Program-made: the position numbers and the translations under genes
Part shown: one piece after another, positions 1 through 7,802 of the stretch
How positions within the stretch are numbered: position 1 is the first letter of the stretch
Layout of the letters: every line of letters begins with the position of its first letter
DNA from: Planctomycetota bacterium
GTDB taxonomy: Bacteria; Planctomycetota; PLA2; JAEUHO01
DNA length: 16,343 nt
Direction of reading: 5' to 3'
NCBI GenBank assembly: GCA_024639415.1
Contig: JAHEIK010000032.1
Span: 1-16,343 of the forward strand
The notes under the pieces: generated by a model
Told to the model about the DNA's origin: nothing
The model's database searches: none
Seen by the model: only the letters and a program-made list of their open reading frames with translations

Positions 1-19
1 CCGGGGAGCACGTCTGTTG

Positions 20-643
20 TCACGGCTGGATCGGACCCCACTCGTCGAGCAGCGTGACCGAGCGGCGGCAGGAGGGACACAGGATGCGCTGGCTGTCCGT
101 GCGGTCCAGCGGCCTGTCGTCCCGCGGCACGCCTTCGCGCAGGCCCAGCCTCTCTTGGGCGGTCAGGTAGACACTCACGTTGGCGTAGGCCATGGAGCCC
201 AGCTCGTCGTAGATCCACTGCAGCTGATCACGCGGGGCGATCGACGTCTTGCAGATCTCACACGGCACGAGCTCCTTCTCGACGGACTCGATCATCTCCT
301 TGCGGTCGAAGCCCGAGAGCTCGTACTCGTCGGAGAAGCGGATGCCCTTCTGGGTTGCGCAGCGCCGCACGCAGTCGCCGCAGAACACGCAATTGTCGAA
401 GTGCAGCTCGAGCAGCCGCACCGGCACGCCGTCCTCGCGCACCACCTCGCGCACGTCGATCGCCCGCACCGGACAGACGGTCGCACACGCGCCGCAGCCG
501 ATGCAGTCATCGGCGTAGTACGTGGGCTTCCCGCGGATCCAATCGGGCAGGGGTGTGGGCTCCGCCGGGAACGGATGGGTGTAGGGGCCCTTGATGACGC
601 TGGTCACGGCCTCGACCAACTCGCGCATCTTGAACCACTTCAC
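20..643 (-). CDS. NuoI/HycF-like 2x[4Fe-4S] ferredoxin subunit of the group 4 hydrogenase
   Basis: This 207-residue protein is the last gene of the operon. Two ferredoxin motifs are visible, C47-x2-C50-x2-C53-x3-C57-P and C85-x2-C88-x2-C91-x3-C95, as in NuoI and HycF, which carry electrons along the hydrophilic arm to the proximal cluster of the small subunit. Beyond the clusters is a C-terminal part with two further CxxC pairs (CEIC, then CPSC about 80 residues later) that could bind zinc or a rubredoxin-like iron. I chose the GTG at 643 because a perfect AAGGAGG lies 7 bases upstream and the GTGA overlaps the stop of mrpG. The frame stays open further upstream, but that part overlaps mrpG and looks like shadow. 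Its position after mrpG, apart from the other nuo-like genes, is unusual. The subunit assignment is firm; the role of the C-terminal Cys pairs is inferred. Confidence 0.88.
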   Translation of the reverse strand: MKWFKMRELVEAVTSVIKGPYTHPFPAEPTPLPDWIRGKPTYYADDCIGCGACATVCPVRAIDVREVVREDGVPVRLLELHFDNCVFCGDCVRRCATQKGIRFSDEYELSGFDRKEMIESVEKELVPCEICKTSIAPRDQLQWIYDELGSMAYANVSVYLTAQERLGLREGVPRDDRPLDRTDSQRILCPSCRRSVTLLDEWGPIQP

Positions 644-1005
644 GGCGCCACCTCCTTCGAGCCTGCGCGGTCTTCCGCGTACTGGTCCACCACCGAGTCC
701 TTCCATAGCGGGAAGCCGGCCCGGTGTGCGGCGCGGGCGATGGCATGGGCCGCCGTGGGGGAGGTCATGGCGATGAACCACAGGCACAGCAGGGCCTTGA
801 CGCCCATGGCGCCGAAGCCGAAGCGGATGAGCACGCCCAGCAGGATGAGCAGCGTACCGAGGGTCACGCACTTGGTGCCCGCCTGCAGGCGGTTGTAGAC
901 GTCTGGCAGCCGGACGAGGCCGAGGCAGCCGACGATGTCGAATGCCAGGCCCGCCGCCATCACGACGTAGGCGATCAGGTGCAGGGGCTCGCCGAAGTCA
1001 ATCAT
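640..1005 (-). CDS. mrpG: MrpG/MnhG/PhaG-like antiporter subunit
   Basis: This 121-residue small membrane protein is the G subunit of an Mrp-type Na+/H+ antiporter (MbhC-like in Mrp-linked hydrogenases). About three hydrophobic helices are visible. The family core is present: a segment reading GCLGLVRLPDVYNRLQAGTK, followed by a TLG...LL helix and an A-M-T-S-P-T-AAH stretch, which is typical of MnhG. The ATG at 1005 overlaps the end of mrpF by 8 bases. The same frame continues upstream without family similarity. The C-terminal tail (about residues 95-121) is hydrophilic and somewhat longer than usual. The family call is firm; the exported ion (Na+ or H+) cannot be read from the sequence. Confidence 0.9.
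   Translation of the reverse strand: MIDFGEPLHLIAYVVMAAGLAFDIVGCLGLVRLPDVYNRLQAGTKCVTLGTLLILLGVLIRFGFGAMGVKALLCLWFIAMTSPTAAHAIARAAHRAGFPLWKDSVVDQYAEDRAGSKEVAP
651..657 (-). promoter_or_regulatory. Shine-Dalgarno site deciding the NuoI-like GTG start
   Basis: The minus strand reads AAGGAGG, with 7 bases to the GTG at 643. It lies inside the end of mrpG and supports the GTG start over any longer reading of the same frame. Confidence 0.75.
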
Positions 1006-1261
1006 GGTAGCGCTTCCCTTCGAGATGCTTCGCCAAGGCGAGCGCACCTACGAACGCGAGCAGCGACCACGACAGCCCCACGATCATGTACAGGTCCTTG
1101 CCCGTGATGACCGTGAGCACGGCGCAGAAGCCGACCATCAGGATGCCGAGGATGTCGACGGCCACCGTGCGGTCGGCAGGGGTCGGCCCCCGCATCACGC
1201 GCCAGAGGCAGAGGAAGCCGCACAGCAGCAGGCCGAGCAACAGGATCTCGAGAGGCGTCAT
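998..1261 (-). CDS. mrpF: MrpF/MnhF/PhaF-like antiporter subunit
   Basis: This 87-residue protein has three predicted transmembrane helices and the MnhF signature around residues 24-45, R-G-P-T-xx-DR-xx-A-x-D. The family is a small integral subunit of Mrp antiporters and of the Mrp half of membrane-bound hydrogenases (MbhB). The ATG at 1261 overlaps the mrpE stop as ATGA, so translation is probably coupled. Length is normal for the family. Confidence 0.9.
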   Translation of the reverse strand: MTPLEILLLGLLLCGFLCLWRVMRGPTPADRTVAVDILGILMVGFCAVLTVITGKDLYMIVGLSWSLLAFVGALALAKHLEGKRYHD

Positions 1262-1746
1262 TCGAAGATCCTCCGCAGGAAGCCCTCGAACGTGTCCATG
1301 GAGCGCTGCATGTCGGCCTCCGGGGCGGCTTCCGGAACATGGATGCGATGGATGTAGAACACGTCGTCAAGCACGTCCACGGACAGGGTGCCGGGCGTCA
1401 GCGTGATCGAGTTGGCGAGCAGCACGCGCGCGCTCGGGCTCTTCAGCGTCGTCTTGGCCCGCACGATGCCGGGCCGGATCGGCAGGCGCGGATGGAGCAC
1501 GCGCCACGCCACGTCGAAGTTCGCGCGGATGACGTAGAGCAGGAGCACGGGGATGTAGGCGAGCGCCCACACGAGCCGCTGCGGCATGAGCAGCAGCGGG
1601 ACTTCGTCCAGCTCGAGGTTGCGTAGCGAGAAGGCGATCGCACCGGCGAGCACGGCGCCGAGCACCAGGCTGGTCGTGTCGAATGCCCACGTGACCGCAA
1701 TCCAGACCAGCATGCAGAAGACGAAGGCGGAGAGGATCTTGCTCAC
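1258..1746 (-). CDS. mrpE: MrpE/MnhE/PhaE-like antiporter subunit
   Basis: This 162-residue protein has an N-terminal pair of hydrophobic helices, a further helix pair around residues 57-75, and a soluble C-terminal half. The C-terminal half carries the family pattern LLANSITLTPGT followed by DVxxxxxxIHRIHV, characteristic of MnhE. The start is a GTG at 1746 that overlaps the mrpD stop (GTGA). GGGAGG lies 5 bases upstream and supports it. In Mrp complexes MrpE sits at the interface of the small subunits, and MbhA is the hydrogenase-linked equivalent. No anomaly is seen. Confidence 0.9.
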   Translation of the reverse strand: MSKILSAFVFCMLVWIAVTWAFDTTSLVLGAVLAGAIAFSLRNLELDEVPLLLMPQRLVWALAYIPVLLLYVIRANFDVAWRVLHPRLPIRPGIVRAKTTLKSPSARVLLANSITLTPGTLSVDVLDDVFYIHRIHVPEAAPEADMQRSMDTFEGFLRRIFE

Positions 1747-3293
1747 GGCTGCCTCCCTTCCGAATGGACCATGCGCCGATACTCGGCGGGTGCCTCGTTG
1801 GTCGGGCCATCGGTGCGCACGGCGGATGCCGCGCCCCCGACCCAGTCGTCAAGTCCCAGTGGCCACAGCAGGCCTCCGATCAGACACAGCACGGCCAGTG
1901 CGATGACGGGCAGCGACATGGACGCCGGTACGTCGTGCGCGCCCTTCAGCCGCTCGGGCAGTGCGCCGAACAGCACCCGCTGCTGGACCTTCACGAAGGT
2001 CACCAGCGTGAGCACGGCCGTCGCCGCTGCGATGGCGCCGACGACGTGCATCCCCGCCGTGAAGAGCGCGATCAGGATGAGCAGCTTGGACCAGAATCCG
2101 TTGAAAGGCGGCACGCCGGCGATCGACAAGGAGGCGCCGACCGCGCCGATCGTCGTCGCCGGTGCGATGCGGGCAATGCCGCCCATCTTGGAGATGTCTC
2201 GGGTGCCGGCAATGCGCTCGAGGGATCCGGCCGAGAGGAAGAGCGCGCCCTTGAAGAGCGCGTGGTTCATGGCGTGGAAGATTGCCGCCGCCACCCCCAG
2301 CCAGGTGTTCGTTCCCAGGGCGACGAGCACGAAGCCCATCTGGCTGATGGACGAGTAGGCCAGCAAGCGCTTGAGGTCCGTCTGGCCCAGGGCCAGGAGG
2401 ACGCCGCCGACCATCGACAGGCAGCCGAGCACGAGCAGCAGCGTCTGCAGGGAGCCGCCCAGCGCTCCGTCCATCCCGATCACGAGATAGAGGATGCGCA
2501 CGAGCGCGTAGATGCCGAGCGTCTTGATCAGCAGGCCGGAGAGCATGGCCGAGATGGGCGCCGGTGCGCTGGGGTGCGCGTCGGGCAGCCAGGCGTGGAA
2601 AGGCATCATCGCTGCCTTGAGACCCAGGCCTGCAAGGAAGAGGGCGGTCGCCGCGAGGAGTGTGGTTTCGGGGATCCCTCCCGCAGCGACTGCTGTGCCC
2701 ACGTCAGCCATGTTCAGCAGGCCTGTCGCCGCGTAGATGAGACCGATACCCAGGAGAATGGATGCCGAGGCGACCGCCCCGAGAATGAGATACTTGAACG
2801 CGGCTTCGACCTCGCGTCCGCCCGTGCCGAAGGCGACGAGCGCGTAGGAGGCGATGCTCGCGATCTCCACGAACACGTACAGGTTGAACAGGTCACCCGC
2901 CAGCACGGCGCCGTTCATGCCTGCGATGAGCAGGTTGAGCAGCGCGTAGTACAGCGGGCGCCCCTCGTACGTCTCCATGTAGCGGAAGCCGAACACCAGC
3001 ACGGCGGTCGAGACCACCGCGACGAGCAGCAGAAACACGGCCGACAGACCGTCGAACACCAGCGCGATGCCGGGCAGGAAGCTCGTGGTGCCCTGGCTCT
3101 CTAGGCTCCAGCCGCCGGCGATGGACGCGCCGGCGGCGCCCTGCACGCTGCCGGTCACAGCCAGTGCGAGGAGCGCGAGCACGCCGACCAGCGAGAGCAT
3201 GGGCGCCATGGCCGGCACCCGGCGCTTGACCAGGAGGCAGGCGAATGCTGCTCCCAGCGGAATGAGCACGAAGAGCGGGATGAGTTGCAACAT
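1743..3293 (-). CDS. mrpD: MrpD/MnhD-like (NuoN/M-type) proton-conducting antiporter subunit
   Basis: This 516-residue polytopic membrane protein of the proton-conducting antiporter family (Proton_antipo_M) has about 14 hydrophobic segments. The key charged residues of a half-channel pump are present: Glu143 in YVFVEIASIASY, Lys226 in GLGLKAAMMPFHAWLPDAH, Lys257 in LLIKTLGIY, and the DLKRLLAYSSISQMG loop. The motif HAWLPDAHPSAPAPISA is typical of MrpD/MbhH rather than NuoL. The ATG at 3293 is 6 bases after the mrpC stop. In MBH-type complexes this subunit links the Mrp part to the redox module. It is one of two pump-type subunits in this operon. The family call is firm. Confidence 0.93.
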   Translation of the reverse strand: MLQLIPLFVLIPLGAAFACLLVKRRVPAMAPMLSLVGVLALLALAVTGSVQGAAGASIAGGWSLESQGTTSFLPGIALVFDGLSAVFLLLVAVVSTAVLVFGFRYMETYEGRPLYYALLNLLIAGMNGAVLAGDLFNLYVFVEIASIASYALVAFGTGGREVEAAFKYLILGAVASASILLGIGLIYAATGLLNMADVGTAVAAGGIPETTLLAATALFLAGLGLKAAMMPFHAWLPDAHPSAPAPISAMLSGLLIKTLGIYALVRILYLVIGMDGALGGSLQTLLLVLGCLSMVGGVLLALGQTDLKRLLAYSSISQMGFVLVALGTNTWLGVAAAIFHAMNHALFKGALFLSAGSLERIAGTRDISKMGGIARIAPATTIGAVGASLSIAGVPPFNGFWSKLLILIALFTAGMHVVGAIAAATAVLTLVTFVKVQQRVLFGALPERLKGAHDVPASMSLPVIALAVLCLIGGLLWPLGLDDWVGGAASAVRTDGPTNEAPAEYRRMVHSEGRQP

Positions 3294-3299
3294 GTCGCC

Positions 3300-3650
3300 C
3301 TAGCCCTTCAGTTCGCTCATGCGGTCCGCGTCGAGCGAGCCGTAGCGTTCGTAGATGCGCAGGCTGAGCGCCACCATGAGCATGGCGAGGCCCAGGCCGA
3401 TCACGATCGAGGTGAGCACCAGCGCCTGCGGCAGCGGATCGACCGCCCCGCCCGCAAACGCGGCAGCCGTCTCGCCGGCGAGGCGGATGGGGGGGCTCCC
3501 TCCGTCGACGTAGCCCACTTCGACGAGGAAGAGATTGACGGCATGCTCGAGGATGAGCAGGCCGAGCACCTTCTTCAGCAGGTGGCGCTTCACGAGCAGG
3601 CCGTAGAGGCCCACGCCGAAGAGCACGGCGGCAAGCACGTACATGGTCAT
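3300..3650 (-). CDS. mrpC: MrpC/MnhC (NuoK-like) antiporter subunit
   Basis: This 116-residue protein has three predicted helices and is the NuoK homologue of Mrp antiporters (MbhG in hydrogenases). The pattern LKKVLGLLILEHAVNLFLVE is the MnhC/NuoK signature with the conserved membrane Glu, and DPLPQALVLTSIVIGLG is the typical helix 3 start. The ATG at 3650 overlaps the mrpB stop as ATGA. A second ATG two codons later cannot be ruled out. Length and motifs are normal. Confidence 0.93.
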   Translation of the reverse strand: MTMYVLAAVLFGVGLYGLLVKRHLLKKVLGLLILEHAVNLFLVEVGYVDGGSPPIRLAGETAAAFAGGAVDPLPQALVLTSIVIGLGLAMLMVALSLRIYERYGSLDADRMSELKG

Positions 3651-4120
3651 GCGTCCGCTCCCTTCTCAGAGTCCGCCGTATCAGGGTCCGCCGTCTGCTC
3701 GAACAGCGCGATGGCTGAGAAGCCGGCGAAGAGGCCGGCGCCGACCTTGAGCAGGATGGCGAGGTTGAGGAGGACGATGCTGGGCGCGCTGCCCAGCGTG
3801 AAGGCGTCACCGCGTGCGGCCCATTGCTGGAGGAACGCGCCGGCCGTGAAGCCGAGGATGGCCAGGGCCAGGAACGCGAGCGCGCCGATGGCGTCCAGCG
3901 CCGAGGCCCAGCGCGTGAAGAACGCGCCGGGGCCGCGGGATCCGCCGAACGCGAGGATGGCCAGCACGAAGCCGCACGCCACGATCGTGCCGCCGGCGAA
4001 GCCGCCGCCCGGGGTCAGGTGCCCGTACAGCGCGACGGCGAGGCCGAAGATCAAGATCAGCCCGAGCAACCAGCGCGTCACGACGCGGACCACGATGCTC
4101 ATGCCTTGCGAGTCAGACAT
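3647..4120 (-). CDS. mrpB: MrpB/MnhB-like antiporter subunit
   Basis: This 157-residue protein has four predicted transmembrane helices. The diagnostic family motif GHLTPGGGFAGG lies at residues 33-44, as in MnhB/MbhF. The ATG at 4120 overlaps the preceding gene by 8 bases. Met7 is an alternative start, since the first six residues (SDSQG) are outside the family core. The C-terminal tail is short and acidic (residues about 143-157). It belongs to the complete Mrp set in canonical order. Confidence 0.92.
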   Translation of the reverse strand: MSDSQGMSIVVRVVTRWLLGLILIFGLAVALYGHLTPGGGFAGGTIVACGFVLAILAFGGSRGPGAFFTRWASALDAIGALAFLALAILGFTAGAFLQQWAARGDAFTLGSAPSIVLLNLAILLKVGAGLFAGFSAIALFEQTADPDTADSEKGADA

Positions 4121-4649
4121 GGGACTTCTCCTTGCGGCGGCTCGGCCTGCGCAGCACGGCCAGTGCTCCCACCACCGCCGTGAGGATCACCGTCGCCTCA
4201 CCGAGCGTGTCGTAGGCGCGGAAGTCGAGCAGGATGGCAGTCACGACATTGGCGGCACCGGTAAGTTCCGTCGCCTGCTCGAGGTACCAGAGTGCCGGCG
4301 CGAACCGTTGCGTTCCAAAGGCGGGTAAGGTCTGGAACGCCGCGACCAGAAGGCCTACGGCGACCAACGCAAGGCCCGCGCCGGCAAGTGTGCGTGTGCG
4401 GCCGGTGCGCAGCGGAGCGGTCTCCGCAGGCACGCGCGACGCCGCACGGATGAGGACGGTGACGACGATCACCTCGACCACGACCTGCGTGATGGCGATG
4501 TCCGGCGCCCCGAGGAGGAGGAAGACGATCGACAGCCCCAAGCCGACCACGCCCACGGCGATGACGGCGGAGAGCAGGGACTTCATCTCGAGTGCTGCAA
4601 TCGAGCCGAGGATCACGAAGCCCGTAAGTCCGTAGAGCACGAAGTCCAT
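4113..4649 (-). CDS. MrpA C-terminal domain protein (MbhD+MbhE-like fusion, DUF4040 type)
   Basis: This 178-residue membrane protein joins two modules that are the last domains of a full MrpA, or the separate MbhD and MbhE of membrane-bound hydrogenases. The first half has the DUF4040/MbhD pattern around residues 35-65, including GAPDIAIT and the following V-V-V-E-V-I-V-V-T-V-L helix. The second half has the MbhE pattern at residues 134-161, NVVTAILLDFRAYDTLGEAT. The ATG at 4649 follows GGAGG by 6 bases and lies 3 bases after the stop of the NuoL/MrpA-N-like gene. MrpA is therefore split into two cistrons here, as in Mrp-linked hydrogenases. Confidence 0.88.
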   Translation of the reverse strand: MDFVLYGLTGFVILGSIAALEMKSLLSAVIAVGVVGLGLSIVFLLLGAPDIAITQVVVEVIVVTVLIRAASRVPAETAPLRTGRTRTLAGAGLALVAVGLLVAAFQTLPAFGTQRFAPALWYLEQATELTGAANVVTAILLDFRAYDTLGEATVILTAVVGALAVLRRPSRRKEKSHV

Positions 4650-4652
4650 CGA

Positions 4653-6560
4653 TCACCTCCCCAGCAGAACCGCGACGACGATGGCGAGGCCGAGCAAGCA
4701 CCAGAACAGGTAGTCGCCGACCAGCCCCGAGTGCAGTCGCCTCAGCAAGCGGACCGCCGGTCGGCCGGCACGCTGCGCCGCCTCGTATGGGTCGAGGTGC
4801 CCACTGGCGCCCAGGCGCAACGCCGATCCGACGCCCGGCAGGTCCTGGACGGTCTTGTAGAACTCGGTGCCCGGGAAGCGGTTGACGTCCCGGTCGAAGG
4901 GTTGCCCCCCGACGAACACGGGGCGCACGCGGCGCATCCGCATCTGTCCCATGTGCGCCATCAGCAGCAGCACGAGCACGCCCACGGCGAGCAGGCCCGT
5001 GATCACGTAGGGCTGCATGGCGCCCGGCGCGTAGCGGCGCGGCGGCGGCGTGGCGCCCCCGACCTCACCCCACGTCGCGGCGTTGCCCTCCAGCGCGGCG
5101 GAGCCCGTGAGGGCACCCTCGGCTTCGAGGCCGGCCGCCGGCCCGATGAAGTCGTCCAGCGGCCAGGCGGCGAAGACGCCGAGCACGATGCACAGGGCAG
5201 CAAGCGTCACCATGGCCATCGGCATTCCGATGCCGCCCGCGCCTTCGCGCACGCCGTCCATCGCGGTGGGCTTCGGGCCCCAGAAGACCGAGTGCAGCAC
5301 CTTCACGAACGACGCCAGGGTCAGCGCCGAGCCGAAGAGCGCGGCGACGAGGAAGAGCGGGGCATCCGCTGCGATGCAGGCCTCGTACACGAGCCACTTC
5401 GAGGCGAACCCGTTGAGCGGTGGGATGCCCGAGATCGCGAGGGCGGCGACGAACATCGCGCCGAACGTCACCGGCATGACGCGTACGAGCCCTCCGAGGC
5501 GTCCGAGATCCATCGTGCCCGTCTCGCGCTCCACCGAGCCCGCGCCGAGGAACAGGCAGGCCTTGTAGATCGAGTTGTTGACCATGTGGAACAGGCCGCC
5601 CATGACGCCGATGACGGTGCCGGTGCCGATCCCCAGCAGCATGTAGCCGACCTGGCTCACGGCGTGGAAGGACAGCAGGCGCCGCAGGTCGTGCTGGATC
5701 ATGGCCATGAAGACCGCTCCGAGGATCGTGACGGCGCCGATGATCATCACCACCATGCGCAGCCCCTCGGTGGGGGCGAACCACGCCAGGCTGATGCGGG
5801 CCAGCAGGTAGATGCCCAGGATCTTGTCGACGGCGCCCGGCAGGAAGGCCATGACCGAGGCGTGCGTGCCGGTCGACATCGTGGGAATCCACGAGTGCAA
5901 CGGCATGGCGCCCGCCTTGGCCATCGCGGCGGCGAGCAGCAGCACGTACGTCAGCACGTGCAGCGCACGGTCGGTGGCCAGCGGCGAGGCCGCCAGCGCC
6001 GACAGGGACCAGCCGCGGTCCATGCCGATGAGCACGACGCCGACGAGCAGCGCCATGTCGCCCAGCCCCAGCACCGCGAAGGCCTTGGCCGCACCCGGTG
6101 CTCCCTCGTCGCGTCCGGAGACGGCGAGCAGGAAGAGCATCAGCGTGACCAGCTCCCAGAACAGCACGAGCAGGAGCAGGTTGTCCGACAGCAGGACGCC
6201 GCAGGCGCCCGAGGTCGCGAGCAGCATCCACGCGAAGTAGCGCCCAGGCACGCCGCCGCGGCCGCGGAACCAGCCCGTTGCGTAGATCGCCGTCAGCAGG
6301 CTCAGCAAGCCCACGAGGGCCACGGCCCAGCTCGAGAACGCGTCCATGCGCAGCGCGAAGTCGAGCTCGAGCCCGCCGAACTGCATCCAGGTCCACGACA
6401 CGCCGGTCCGCGTGTCGATCAGCCACACGCTCGCCACCAGTGTGGCGAAGGTGCCGAGCACCCCGATGACGGTGCGTAGACCTCGCAGTCGCGCCGGCAG
6501 GGCGAACACGAGGAGCCCCGCGGCTCCGGGGATCACGATCGGTAGCAGCAGGTCGTGCAT
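4653..6560 (-). CDS. NuoL/MrpA-N-like proton-conducting antiporter subunit with C-terminal lateral-helix-like extension
   Basis: This 635-residue polytopic protein has a core (about residues 1-465) that is a proton-conducting antiporter. Pump residues are visible: Glu136 in FWELVTLMLF, Lys215 in MAKAGAMPLHSWIP, Lys246 in PGAVDKILGIY, and Lys388 in GFASKWL. The DLRRLLSFHAVSQVGYMLLG loop replaces the usual DLKRLL. After an Ala/Gly-rich linker come one more helix (about 513-533), a soluble stretch with PVFVGGQPFDRDV and FPGTEFYKTV, an amphipathic Arg-rich segment, and a final membrane helix. This tail resembles the lateral helix plus terminal anchor of NuoL/MbhI, which is inference from pattern. 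It starts at an ATG 6 bases after the hydrogenase large subunit and precedes the MrpA C-terminal gene. Confidence 0.88.
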   Translation of the reverse strand: MHDLLLPIVIPGAAGLLVFALPARLRGLRTVIGVLGTFATLVASVWLIDTRTGVSWTWMQFGGLELDFALRMDAFSSWAVALVGLLSLLTAIYATGWFRGRGGVPGRYFAWMLLATSGACGVLLSDNLLLLVLFWELVTLMLFLLAVSGRDEGAPGAAKAFAVLGLGDMALLVGVVLIGMDRGWSLSALAASPLATDRALHVLTYVLLLAAAMAKAGAMPLHSWIPTMSTGTHASVMAFLPGAVDKILGIYLLARISLAWFAPTEGLRMVVMIIGAVTILGAVFMAMIQHDLRRLLSFHAVSQVGYMLLGIGTGTVIGVMGGLFHMVNNSIYKACLFLGAGSVERETGTMDLGRLGGLVRVMPVTFGAMFVAALAISGIPPLNGFASKWLVYEACIAADAPLFLVAALFGSALTLASFVKVLHSVFWGPKPTAMDGVREGAGGIGMPMAMVTLAALCIVLGVFAAWPLDDFIGPAAGLEAEGALTGSAALEGNAATWGEVGGATPPPRRYAPGAMQPYVITGLLAVGVLVLLLMAHMGQMRMRRVRPVFVGGQPFDRDVNRFPGTEFYKTVQDLPGVGSALRLGASGHLDPYEAAQRAGRPAVRLLRRLHSGLVGDYLFWCLLGLAIVVAVLLGR

Positions 6561-6566
6561 GGGAAC

Positions 6567-7802
6567 CTACTTCAGTTGGAGGTCGGGAAGACGGCCCATC
6601 TCGGAAGCCAGCCGGCGGGTCTCCGCCTGACTGAGCCGCACCAGGTCGCCGAAGGTGCGCTCGGGTTGATCGCCGTCCCCGCGGACGACGGCTGCTCGCT
6701 CGGTGCACGAGTAGCAGGGGTCGCACGCCGCGAGGGTGATCGTGACGTCGCTGATCTTCTCGCCGATGCACGAAGCCTTGAACGAGGCGATGTTCGTGTA
6801 CGACGGTGCGCGCACCTTGAGCCGCTCGGGCATGTTCGTGCCGTTGCTGCGCAGGTAGTGGATGTCCTCGCCACGCGGCGCCTCGTAGCGGCCGATGCCC
6901 TCGCCGCGCGGCATGTGCAGCGTGCCGAGGTTCAGGTCCCCGGACGGCATGTTGTCGAAGCACTGGCGCAGGATCTTGATCGACTCCTTGAGCTCCAGCA
7001 GGCGTACGACGGCCTTGTCGAACACGTCGCCGTTCGGCGTCGTGCAGACGTCCCAGTCGAGCTCGGCGTACGCCGCGTAGGGCTCGTCCCGGCGCACGTC
7101 GGTGTCGACGCCGGAGGCGCGCGCCGTCGGACCGACCACGCCCCAGGCCATCACCTCTTCAGGCGTGAGCACGCCCACACCCTTGAGCCGGGCGGCGAGC
7201 ACGGGGTCGTCGAGCACGGCGTCGGTGAGCATCTGCACCTTGCCGTCGACCATGTCGAGCGTCTTGCGGGCTTCGTCGAAGTACTTCTCGGGGATGTCGC
7301 GGCGGACACCGCCCACCATGGGCAGGGCCGAGTTCTGGCGGTGTCCCGTGAGCATCTCGAACACGTCGCAGACGGGCTCGCGGTACTTCCACGCCCACAT
7401 GAACACGGTGTTGTAGCCGATGAAGTGGCCGGCGAGTCCGACCCACAGCAGGTGGCTGTGGACGCGCTCGAGTTCCGCGATGATCGTGCGGATGTAGCTC
7501 GCGCGCGGGGGGATCTCCACCTGCAGCAGGTCCTCGGCGGCATTGCAGAAGCAGACGCTGTGGGTCACCGAGCAGATGCCGCAGATACGCTCCAGCAGGA
7601 TCGGGAGCATGTCGTAGGTGCGTTGCTGCGCGAGGATCTCGATGCCCTTGTGGATGTAGTCCATGCGGGCGTCTACGTCGACGACGGTCTCACCCTCTAC
7701 GCCGAGCGAGAAGCCGACCGGCTCCTCGAGCAGCGGGTGGAACGGACCGATCTGGACGACGCGTCGCTCGGTCGGCGCAGGGCTAGAAGTCGGGCTGCTC
7801 AC
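6567..7802 (-). CDS. Group 4 [NiFe] hydrogenase large (catalytic) subunit, NuoD/HycE/MbhL-like
   Basis: This 411-residue protein keeps both metal-binding motifs. The N-terminal one is ERICGICSVTHS (Cys74, Cys77). The C-terminal one is DPCYSCTER (Cys363, Cys366), the DPCxxCxxR form of group 4 enzymes such as HycE. Four ligand Cys make it a probable true H2/H+ enzyme rather than a complex I NuoD or a Cys-poor Mbs-type subunit. About 42 residues follow Arg369; by analogy with HycE this tail may be removed by a maturation protease, but no protease or hyp gene lies in this window. The start is GTG at 7802, supported by AAGGAGG with 6-base spacing, and it overlaps the NuoC-like gene by 20 bases. 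The N-terminus matches the family (IGPFHPLLEEPVGFSLGVEG). Confidence 0.93.
   Translation of the reverse strand: MSSPTSSPAPTERRVVQIGPFHPLLEEPVGFSLGVEGETVVDVDARMDYIHKGIEILAQQRTYDMLPILLERICGICSVTHSVCFCNAAEDLLQVEIPPRASYIRTIIAELERVHSHLLWVGLAGHFIGYNTVFMWAWKYREPVCDVFEMLTGHRQNSALPMVGGVRRDIPEKYFDEARKTLDMVDGKVQMLTDAVLDDPVLAARLKGVGVLTPEEVMAWGVVGPTARASGVDTDVRRDEPYAAYAELDWDVCTTPNGDVFDKAVVRLLELKESIKILRQCFDNMPSGDLNLGTLHMPRGEGIGRYEAPRGEDIHYLRSNGTNMPERLKVRAPSYTNIASFKASCIGEKISDVTITLAACDPCYSCTERAAVVRGDGDQPERTFGDLVRLSQAETRRLASEMGRLPDLQLK

Noticed and set aside
4731..6479. Long open frame on the plus strand opposite the NuoL-like gene
   Set aside because: It is rich in Arg, His, Gln and Glu, has no family pattern and lies fully antisense to a clear gene. 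This is the usual shadow in GC-rich DNA. The same holds for the plus-strand frames at 1764-3104, 6555-7817, 11017-12513 and 12689-13759.
6567..7802. Mbs/Mbx-type sulfur-reducing subunit instead of a hydrogenase
   Set aside because: Those proteins have lost part of the four NiFe Cys; here both CxxC motifs are complete.
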